A program made the translations under genes and the position numbers. From positions 1 to 9,926 of the forward strand of contig JBKJZO010000063.1 of NCBI GenBank assembly GCA_046715235.1: 9,926 bases of DNA, written 5' to 3'. The DNA comes from JBKJZO01 sp046715235 (GTDB taxonomy: Bacteria; Actinomycetota; Actinomycetes; BP-191). Positions 1-5,106 of the stretch are shown one piece after another. Within the stretch, counting starts at the first letter, position 1. The number at the start of each line of letters is the position of its first letter. The notes under the pieces are model-generated. The model made no database searches, was not told the origin of the DNA, and saw only the letters and a list, made by a program, of their open reading frames with translations.

Positions 1-81
1 CGTGATGATGCGGTCGGCCTCGCCCAGCTTCTGGGTGCGCAGGACGACGGCCTCGTCGCGGTACAGGGTCACGTCGCCCAT
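1..81 (-). CDS. recO: DNA repair protein RecO, N-terminal fragment (runs off the left edge)
   Basis: Only the first 27 codons are in the window. They read MGDVTLYRDEAVVLRTQKLG and then EADRIIT, which closely matches the start of actinobacterial RecO: a short beta-strand, then the R-T-x-K-L-G-E-A-D-R-I motif of its OB fold. RecO loads RecA onto SSB-coated single-stranded DNA together with RecR in gap repair. The ATG at 81-79 is preceded by a strong ribosome binding site, GAGGGGAGA, directly adjacent at 90-82. In related genomes recO lies close downstream of era on the same strand. Here it is separated from era by about 5 kb of accessory genes and diverges from a GNAT gene, so it probably needs its own promoter in the 61-nt gap. 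The family call rests on a short but very characteristic stretch; the rest of the gene lies outside the window. Confidence 0.88.
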   Translation of the reverse strand, partial: MGDVTLYRDEAVVLRTQKLGEADRIIT

Positions 82-142
82 TCTCCCCTCACGGCCGCGA
101 TATTGGCTGGCCGCCACGCGTCGCAAGGGCTAGGAACGAGGC
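82..142. promoter_or_regulatory. divergent intergenic region between recO and the GNAT gene
   Basis: This 61-nt gap separates two genes transcribed away from each other, so both 5' ends and probably both promoters lie in or near it. It contains the recO ribosome binding site (82-90) and an AGGAACGAG ribosome binding site for the GNAT gene (132-140). It also has one AT-richer patch, gatattgg, at 99-106. On the minus strand a weak pair, TTGCGA (126-121) and AATATC (104-99), has plausible 16-nt spacing, but neither hexamer is a good consensus match. The promoter role is inferred from gene orientation, not from a convincing motif. Confidence 0.35.
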
Positions 143-1162
143 GTGGACGTATCCGAATGGGACTACCGCAACTCCCCGCTGTCCGAGCGCGAGGCCTGGT
201 ACGCCATATACGCCGAGGTGTACGCCGAGGACCTGCCGGGTGAGGAGGTCCAGCCGCTCGCCGCTGCGTGGAACTGGGTGGTCGGCGTACCGGCCAGGCG
301 CGTGATCCGGATCTGGCGCGCCGTCGACGAAGGCCGCGTCGTCGGCTGGCTGGAAATGCGGCGCGATTCACTCGGCGAGAACCAGCATCGTGCCGAGATC
401 GACGTGGAGGTGGCGGCCGATTCACGACGTCGCGGTGTCGGGACGGCACTGCTGCGAGCCGCTGTCGAGGGGGCGCAGGCCGCCAGCTGCACCGTCCTCG
501 GCTTCGAACCGGTCGACGAGGCGACGGGACTGGCGTTCCTCGCGCGGTACGACGTCCGCTCCTGTTTGTCTGACACCCGCAGTTTGCTGGAGATCGCGCT
601 TGTCGACCGCGACGACATCGCGGCGTGTGCGGTGCGACCACCTGGGGCGTCGGCGTACTCACTGGTGTCGTGGGACGGGGAGGTGCCGGACGAGTGGCTC
701 GAGCAGTTCGCGCGGGTGAGCACGGTCATGAACACCGCGCCCATGGGTGACATGAGCTGGAACGACGAGCTAGCGGACACCGAGAAGGTGCGGGCCTGGC
801 AACGCGCGATGATCGCCAATGGCGACCAACTCTGGACGATCTGCGCGCGGCACGACGAGACCGGCGAGCTCGTCGGGCTCACTGAGGTCAGTCATCTAGG
901 GCAATGGCCGGGTCACACGCTCCAGCACAACACCGCAGTCGACCCCGCGCACCGGGGGCACGGCATCGGCCTCTGGATGAAAGCCGCGCTGCTGGAGCGG
1001 ATCCTCGATGAGCGGCCCGACATCCGGATCATCGAGACGTGGAACGCAACGGAGAACGAGCACATGCTGCGGGTCAACCGCCGGCTCGGGTTCCGCCCGA
1101 CCAAGGTCACTGCCGAGCTGGAGGTCGACGTCGACGTAGCGGTGAAGCGCCTCGCCGGCTAG
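143..1162 (+). CDS. tandem-domain GNAT family N-acetyltransferase
   Basis: This 339-residue protein has two GNAT (GCN5-related acetyltransferase) domains. The N-terminal domain carries the acetyl-CoA pyrophosphate-binding loop RRRGVGTALL at residues 95-104. The C-terminal domain carries HRGHGIGLWMK at 270-280, followed by ETWNATEN at 298-305 and NRRLGF at 312-317, the usual strand-5 and C-terminal signature. Both loops look intact, so neither copy is obviously dead. GNAT enzymes move an acetyl group from acetyl-CoA to an amine on a small molecule, peptide or antibiotic; the substrate cannot be read from this sequence. The two-domain layout resembles mycothiol synthase MshD, but overall similarity does not support that name. 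The GTG start at 143 follows AGGAACGAG. It is the only plus-strand gene in the window, diverging from recO and converging on the polyketide cassette. Confidence 0.85.
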   Translation: MDVSEWDYRNSPLSEREAWYAIYAEVYAEDLPGEEVQPLAAAWNWVVGVPARRVIRIWRAVDEGRVVGWLEMRRDSLGENQHRAEIDVEVAADSRRRGVGTALLRAAVEGAQAASCTVLGFEPVDEATGLAFLARYDVRSCLSDTRSLLEIALVDRDDIAACAVRPPGASAYSLVSWDGEVPDEWLEQFARVSTVMNTAPMGDMSWNDELADTEKVRAWQRAMIANGDQLWTICARHDETGELVGLTEVSHLGQWPGHTLQHNTAVDPAHRGHGIGLWMKAALLERILDERPDIRIIETWNATENEHMLRVNRRLGFRPTKVTAELEVDVDVAVKRLAG

Positions 1163-1195
1163 CTCGCGTTAGCCTCCCGCCCTACTGCGCCCACC

Positions 1196-1254
1196 CTCAC
1201 TCCGTCGCTCAGTTGATCAACTTGTCGAAATCACTGGACTGAAGCGAGCGTGAG
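1196..1254. repeat. imperfect inverted repeat with central palindrome (REP-like intergenic element)
   Basis: The arms CTCACTCCGTCGCTCAG (1196-1212) and CTGAAGCGAGCGTGAG (1239-1254) are imperfectly complementary. Between them lies the perfect 12-nt palindrome AGTTGATCAACT (1211-1222). The minus strand reads TTTCGACAAGTTGATCAACT followed by gagcgacggagtgag. This resembles the 'tcgacaagctcgaccaac' type of dispersed intergenic repeat that I recall from actinobacterial genomes. GC falls to 50% over 1201-1260 against about 70% in nearby genes. It sits between two convergent genes, a typical place for REP-like elements and for bidirectional termination. There is no run of T on either side. Only one copy is in the window, so repetition across the genome is not shown. 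Confidence 0.45.
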
Positions 1255-1316
1255 AAGAACCAAGGATCTCGACAACATGATCATCGCGGCCAAGCAACGG
1301 CAGGGCGACGGGGTGG

Positions 1317-2357
1317 CTAGCTCTGCTGCCGCAGGAGCGCGGCGTACAGCGTCAGGCCCGGGCCGAAAGCCATCGCGACGACGTACTCGCCGTCCGGCAG
1401 GGGTGCGCGACGCATGATCTCGTCGAGAACGATCAGCACGGTGGCACTCGAGCAGTTGCCGTAGTCGCGCAGCACGCGGCGAGATGACTCAAGCGCGTCA
1501 GGTCGGAGGCCGAGACGGTTTTCGACCACGTCGAGGATGCGCGGCCCGCCGGGGTGCACTGCCCAGCCGCGTACGTCGTCGCGGCGCAGATCGTGGGTGG
1601 CGAGCAGCCGGTCGACCAGGCCTTCGACCTGGCCGGCGAGCACGTCCGGCACCCGTGACGACAGGCCCATCCGGAAGCCGAGATCGGTGATGTCCCAGCT
1701 CATCTTCTCGGCATGGCTGGTGTCGGTGACAGACGCGACGTCGACCAGCCGTAGCCCGGGCGCGCCGGGGCGGCAGACGAGCGCCACAGCGGCGTCGGAG
1801 AACAGCGAGTGGCTCAGGATCTGCTCGGTGTCGTCGACGGCAGGTTGCAGGTGCAGGCTGACGAGCTCTTCGCAGAGCAGTACGCCGGTCAGGCCGCGCA
1901 GGTTGGCGGCGTCGCTAACAGCGGCGAGACCAGGGAGCGCGGCGTAGCAGCCCATGTGACCGATCATCAGCCGCTGCAGCGAGTCGGGCATGCCGAGGTC
2001 GCGCGCGAGCATGATGTCGAGCCCGGGAGTGGCGTAGCCGGTGCACGACACGACCGCGAAGAAATCGACGTCGTTCGCCTGGATGCCGGCACTGTCGAGT
2101 GCCGCGGACACCGACTCCTTGCCGAGGGGCAGCGCTTCGGTGACGTAGCGCTCCATGCGTTGCGCGGTAGACCACTGCGAGACGTCCTCGATCGTCGGGT
2201 CGACGACCCCGTGCCGCGTGGTGACGCCGGATGCGAGCCAGGCGTGCGCGGCGACCCGGCTGCCGGCGTACGCCTTGTTGAAGTAGCCGTCCCACAAGGA
2301 CTTCTGGCTGCGCGCCGCGGGGGTGGCGATGCCGAATCCGCCGAAGGTCGCTACCAC
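1317..2357 (-). CDS. type III polyketide synthase (chalcone/stilbene synthase superfamily)
   Basis: This 346-residue protein has a full type III PKS active site. The catalytic cysteine is C137 in GHMGCYAALPGL, the histidine H268 in WAVHPGGPRILD and the asparagine N301 in YGNCSSATVLIVLDEI. The family's C-terminal GFGPG-type loop is FGPGLTLYAALL (331-342). F186 in SLFSDAA aligns with gatekeeper Phe215 of plant chalcone synthase. Such homodimeric cytosolic enzymes extend an acyl-CoA starter with malonyl-CoA and cyclise the chain to pyrones, resorcinols or phloroglucinols; chain length cannot be predicted here. The frame stays open upstream into the preceding gene. The GTG at 2357 is the likely start: it is preceded by GAGGTGG (2368-2362) and gives a normal family length. 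The start overlaps the TAG of the flavoprotein gene within GTGGTAG, implying translational coupling. It is the last gene of a methyltransferase-flavoprotein-PKS cassette. Similar genes are often auto-annotated 'naringenin-chalcone synthase', which would overstate what is known. Confidence 0.93.
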   Translation of the reverse strand: MVATFGGFGIATPAARSQKSLWDGYFNKAYAGSRVAAHAWLASGVTTRHGVVDPTIEDVSQWSTAQRMERYVTEALPLGKESVSAALDSAGIQANDVDFFAVVSCTGYATPGLDIMLARDLGMPDSLQRLMIGHMGCYAALPGLAAVSDAANLRGLTGVLLCEELVSLHLQPAVDDTEQILSHSLFSDAAVALVCRPGAPGLRLVDVASVTDTSHAEKMSWDITDLGFRMGLSSRVPDVLAGQVEGLVDRLLATHDLRRDDVRGWAVHPGGPRILDVVENRLGLRPDALESSRRVLRDYGNCSSATVLIVLDEIMRRAPLPDGEYVVAMAFGPGLTLYAALLRQQS

Positions 2358-3505
2358 CGCGCCACCTCGGCATCGTCGGGGTCGAGCCCCTGCGCGGCGA
2401 GGCCCAGCCAGTCGGCGCAGACATCGCTCGTAGCCGGTTGCAGGGCGCCGCAGCGGGCATCGCGGTAGAGCCGCTCGAGCGGCTCGCCGCGTCGCGTCGC
2501 GCCGGTGCCACAGGCTTCGAGCATGCTCGCCGCGACCTCCATCGCCGTCTCGCCGGCGAGCAGTTTGGCCCGGTAGACCCAGCGGTTGGCCTCCGGTGTT
2601 GCCGGTTGTTCGTCGACGACCCGGCCCGCGTGCTCGACGGCCAACCACGCGGCCGCGACCTTCGCGTCGGCGCGACCGATGCGCGCGCGCACAGCCGGCA
2701 GCCGTCGTACCGAATCCTTGCGGGTGAGGTAGTCGATGGCCGCGTCGAGGGCGGCCTGCGCGACGCCGGCGTAGACCGCGGCGTAGGACGCCACCAACCA
2801 CTGCGGCATGTACTGCGCGATCACGACGGCCATGCCCTCGACGCCGCCGATGAGCGCGTCGCGCGGTACGTCAACGTCGAGATGGACGTCGTGGCTGGAC
2901 GTCGCGCGCATGCCAAGCGAATCCCAGGTCTGCTCGACGACGACACCCTCGCCGGCCGGCACGAGGAACTGCGAGACCTTGTCGCCGCTGCGTGCTGCGA
3001 CGAGGTACGCGTCGGCGTGGCCTGCGCCCGAGCAGAAGCTCTTGTCGCCTTTGATGTGCCAGCCGTCAGCGGTGCGCTGGTACGTCGTCGCTAACTGCGA
3101 CAGCCGCGAGCCGACCCCGCGCTCGCTCATCGCGACGGCGAAGAACGCGCCATTGGCGGCGCGGGCGAGCACCTCGTTGCGATGCTCGAAGAACCCCTCC
3201 CCCGCGCCGAACGCTTCCGCGACGTCGTCGGGGATGCCCGCCAGCGCGCCGGTGACCGACGCATGCATGTTGAAGATCAGGGCGGTCGCGCCGTTGCCAC
3301 GGCCGAGCTCGCGGGCGACCTGCAGGTAGCCGCCGAACGAAACCCCCATGCCACCAAGGGATTCAGGCACCATCAGGCCGAAAAGCCCGGCCGCGCGGAT
3401 GTCGTCGAAGTCCTCTTTCGTGAACGCACCCTCGCGGTCGTACGCCGACGCGCGCGCCGCCATCGCGGGCGCGATCTCGCGAGCGAGGCCGACGGCGTCC
3501 GTCAC
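2351..3505 (-). CDS. acyl-CoA dehydrogenase-fold flavoprotein, atypical
   Basis: This 384-residue protein has the three-part acyl-CoA dehydrogenase (ACAD) layout. The helical N-terminal domain (about 1-120) includes LFGLMVPESLGGMGVSFGGY (41-60). The central beta domain (about 121-220) has AMSERGVGSR (125-134) where the usual flavin-binding TEPxAGSD motif lies, GDKSFCSGAG (153-162) and GMRATSSHDVHLDVDVP (198-214). The C-terminal four-helix domain contains GEPLERLYRDAR (340-351). The segment that normally supplies the active-site base (Y-E-G-T) reads LQPATSD (355-361), so that glutamate is absent. Canonical dehydrogenation is therefore doubtful. A flavin monooxygenase or oxidase of the ACAD fold (as in HsaA or DszC), or use of a base elsewhere, is possible. 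The GTG start at 3505 overlaps the methyltransferase stop as GTGA and follows GGGAGTGGGGG. It may oxidise the starter acyl group or the polyketide; this is inference from context. Confidence 0.85.
   Translation of the reverse strand: MTDAVGLAREIAPAMAARASAYDREGAFTKEDFDDIRAAGLFGLMVPESLGGMGVSFGGYLQVARELGRGNGATALIFNMHASVTGALAGIPDDVAEAFGAGEGFFEHRNEVLARAANGAFFAVAMSERGVGSRLSQLATTYQRTADGWHIKGDKSFCSGAGHADAYLVAARSGDKVSQFLVPAGEGVVVEQTWDSLGMRATSSHDVHLDVDVPRDALIGGVEGMAVVIAQYMPQWLVASYAAVYAGVAQAALDAAIDYLTRKDSVRRLPAVRARIGRADAKVAAAWLAVEHAGRVVDEQPATPEANRWVYRAKLLAGETAMEVAASMLEACGTGATRRGEPLERLYRDARCGALQPATSDVCADWLGLAAQGLDPDDAEVARW
2362..2368 (-). promoter_or_regulatory. ribosome binding site deciding the PKS start
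   Basis: GAGGTGG on the minus strand lies 4 nt before the GTG at 2357, inside the end of the flavoprotein gene. It supports the short 346-residue start over an in-frame codon 444 nt further upstream that would produce an arginine-rich out-of-family extension. Confidence 0.6.
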
Positions 3506-4245
3506 GCGCGCTTGACCCCCACTCCCTGGTAGACGACCGCGGTCGAGCCGGTCGGCTTCATCCTCACGTCATCTGCTGCTCCCCGCAGCCAGCGGAGGTA
3601 ATCGTGCGCCGACGGCCGCAGGCCCCGGGTCGCAAGGTCGATGCCGTGGTGATCGCACAGGGTGCGCAGCCGGGAGGCGGAGACGAACAACCGCCGGTCG
3701 TGGATGCGCGGTGGTGGACCGCCTTTGAGCCGCTCCCCGATCAGAACGATCACGACGTACGCGGGGAGGCCGCTGCTGACGGTGTCGCAGACGAGTTTTC
3801 CGCCCGGCTTGAGCACCCGGGCGATCTCCGCGATGACTCTCGGCAGGTTGTCGACGTGCTCGAAGATCTCCCCCGCGACGACTATGTCTGCCGACGCTGA
3901 TGGGAGGGGCAGCCGCTGCACGTCGGCGCGCACCGGCACTACACCGTGCCGCTTCGCCTCCAGCAGTGCGCTGTGCGTGATGTCCAACCCGACGTGCAGG
4001 TAGCCCTTGGGCACGTGCGGCGCTGTCAGCCCGCCGCCGCAGGCGAGGTCGAGCAGCACCGCGCCGTCGTACGCCGGTGGCGGGATCAGCTCCGCCCTCG
4101 CCTTGGCGAGCCAGTGCAGCGCGGCAAAGCTGCCACGCGGCTCCCACCACTGGTCGACGAGGTCGTCATACTGCGCGAGCGCGTTGCGCGGCCGGACCGG
4201 GAGGGGGGCTGGAGTCACCCGAGCAGCTTCCCTCACCAATCTCAT
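3502..4245 (-). CDS. UbiG-like class I SAM-dependent O-methyltransferase
   Basis: The protein has 247 residues from the ATG at 4245. The N-terminal stretch YDDLVDQWWEPRGSFAALHW (26-45) matches the signature preceding the Rossmann fold in UbiG, the O-methyltransferase of ubiquinone synthesis. SAM motifs follow: LLDLACGGGL (64-73), GLDIT (86-90), IVVAGEIFEHVDN (121-133) and VLKPGGKLVCDT (144-155). The downstream segment IGERLKGGPPPRIHDRRLFV (169-188) also parallels the UbiG substrate cap. UbiG methylates catechol-type hydroxyls on polyprenyl aromatics, so an aromatic or polyketide phenol is a sensible substrate. Actinobacteria normally use menaquinone rather than ubiquinone, so the neighbouring PKS product is a better candidate than ubiquinone. 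This is inference. An alternative GTG start at 4218 has a better ribosome binding site and would give 238 residues. The gene begins 77 nt after vapC and overlaps the flavoprotein gene by 4 nt. Confidence 0.87.
   Translation of the reverse strand: MRLVREAARVTPAPLPVRPRNALAQYDDLVDQWWEPRGSFAALHWLAKARAELIPPPAYDGAVLLDLACGGGLTAPHVPKGYLHVGLDITHSALLEAKRHGVVPVRADVQRLPLPSASADIVVAGEIFEHVDNLPRVIAEIARVLKPGGKLVCDTVSSGLPAYVVIVLIGERLKGGPPPRIHDRRLFVSASRLRTLCDHHGIDLATRGLRPSAHDYLRWLRGAADDVRMKPTGSTAVVYQGVGVKRA
4227..4234 (-). promoter_or_regulatory. ribosome binding site favouring the internal methyltransferase start
   Basis: GAGGGAAG on the minus strand lies 8 nt upstream of an in-frame GTG at 4218-4216, codon 10 of the longer reading. 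The ATG at 4245 has only a weak CGAAG ahead of it. The nine residues in dispute precede the conserved UbiG-like region, so homology cannot decide between the two starts. Confidence 0.45.
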
Positions 4246-4322
4246 GATCGCGACTTCGAGCAGTCAGAACGCCACGACCGCTGCGACGCCGCCCCCCAAC
4301 CCAGCTTGTCGTTCAGTGGGCC

Positions 4323-4727
4323 CTACAGGCGATGCAGGGCTTGCCCGGTCACTTCGGCAATCAGCTCAAAGTCCTTGTCGCAGTGCAGGACCGTCAGTCC
4401 GGCTGTTTCGGCCATGGCAGCGACCAGGAGATCGGCGACGCTGGGGGCACGGTGTTGGCCCGCCGTGGCCAGCAACCCTTGGATCTCGTATGCGCGCCGG
4501 GTCACGCTTCCCGGCGTGTCCCACTCGACGATCATTCGTGACAACGGGGTGCTGCCAAGCAGACGACCATGGTCGGCGCCGTTGCGGGCTGAGTAGCCGA
4601 TCTCAAGGAGGGTGACCGCACACACGTGCACCAGACCTTGGTCGACGCGACCAGACCACGTTGGCTCATCGGGATGAACCGGCAATCGGACCAGCGCCGA
4701 CTTGTCGATGAGCCAAGCCTCAGTCAC
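4323..4727 (-). CDS. vapC: PIN-domain ribonuclease toxin, VapC family
   Basis: This 134-residue protein has the compact PIN-domain layout. Acidic residues expected to bind Mg2+ are D8 in WLIDKSALVRL, E42 in LLEIGYSAR, D99 in SVADLLVAA, and D117 and D119 in HCDKDFELIA. The order and spacing (D, E, D, D near the ends of strands 1 and 4) fit VapC toxins, which cleave tRNA, rRNA or mRNA when freed from their antitoxin. All the acidic positions are present, so the nuclease looks active. The start is GTG at 4727, overlapping the antitoxin stop as GTGA, the usual coupling in these modules. The cellular target cannot be inferred. It lies between era and the polyketide cassette, transcribed the same way, with 77 nt before the methyltransferase gene. 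Confidence 0.9.
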   Translation of the reverse strand: MTEAWLIDKSALVRLPVHPDEPTWSGRVDQGLVHVCAVTLLEIGYSARNGADHGRLLGSTPLSRMIVEWDTPGSVTRRAYEIQGLLATAGQHRAPSVADLLVAAMAETAGLTVLHCDKDFELIAEVTGQALHRL

Positions 4728-4957
4728 GACCAGGCCCCACGCATGACCTCCTCATCGGCCAGGTCGGCGGCTAGTACATGCAGCTGCCTCCAGTCGTCCC
4801 GCGTCAGCGGCTGTCTAACGCCACCGGCCACTCGGTCGGCCTCGGCAGCTAGCGTGCGGCGCAGGTACTCCACGCGTGAGACGCCGGCACGGGCGGCGGC
4901 CGCGTCGAGCTCTGCAAGCGTCTCCTCCGGTACGTCGCGGATGAGGATGTCGGCCAC
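4724..4957 (-). CDS. vapB: ribbon-helix-helix antitoxin, VapB/FitA type
   Basis: This 77-residue protein begins VADILIRDVPEETLAELDAA, a FitA-like ribbon-helix-helix: one DNA-contacting strand (residues 2-8) and two helices (10-25 and 27-40, with GVSRVEYLRR at 25-34). The C-terminal tail DLADEEVMRGAWS (65-77), with its closing Trp, is the kind of segment that threads into the VapC active site. Such antitoxins neutralise the toxin and, as dimers or complexes, repress their own promoter. The GTG at 4957 was chosen because it starts exactly at the conserved domain and is preceded by AGGTG with 8-nt spacing. A longer in-frame reading to 5062 adds unrelated residues encoded by the presumed promoter. 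Confidence 0.88.
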   Translation of the reverse strand: MADILIRDVPEETLAELDAAAARAGVSRVEYLRRTLAAEADRVAGGVRQPLTRDDWRQLHVLAADLADEEVMRGAWS

Positions 4958-4976
4958 CTCGAGTTCACCTACCGAT

Positions 4977-5002
4977 CTGATATCGCTCTTCCAGAAATGA
5001 TA
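4977..5002 (-). promoter_or_regulatory. candidate vapBC promoter/operator
   Basis: On the minus strand TATCAT (5002-4997) matches the -10 consensus at five of six positions, about 40 nt before the vapB start. TATCAG (4982-4977) repeats the TATCA core exactly 20 nt later, two helical turns away. Paired elements this close to an autorepressed ribbon-helix-helix gene could be operator half-sites. GC over 4981-5040 is about 57%, a clear dip against the surrounding genes. No convincing -35 element is visible. Confidence 0.35.
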
Positions 5003-5059
5003 GCACTGGCCCCAGGAAGGGAGTGTGCCTGGCGATCGACGAGCGGGACGAGGTTCCCA

Positions 5060-5078
5060 CACCCGTCCAAGACGGGTG
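5060..5078 (-). terminator. hairpin downstream of era, possible terminator
   Basis: CACCCGTC (5060-5067) and GACGGGTG (5071-5078) form a perfect 8-bp stem around the 3-nt loop CAA, 28 nt after the era stop codon. There is no U-tract on the era side, so it would be an actinobacterial-style hairpin terminator without a poly-U tail, or an mRNA 3'-end stabiliser. It marks the boundary between the conserved housekeeping operon and the accessory genes. Confidence 0.45.
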
Positions 5079-5106
5079 GCGGTGGGTCAAAGGTTGAGTC
5101 GAGTCG

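Noticed and set aside
143..1162. Naming the GNAT gene mshD (mycothiol synthase)
   Set aside because: Only the two-domain layout fits. The overall sequence and context do not support that specific function.
1251..1319. Possible short plus-strand peptide starting GTG at 1251 (VRRTKDLDNMIIAAKQRQGD)
   Set aside because: No ribosome binding site, no recognisable similarity, and the frame continues into the antisense of the PKS gene. More likely noncoding intergenic DNA.
2358..2801. Upstream extension of the PKS reading frame to give a 494-residue protein
   Set aside because: It lies wholly inside the flavoprotein gene in another frame, is arginine- and glycine-rich, and has no PKS similarity. 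The GTG at 2357 has a good ribosome binding site.
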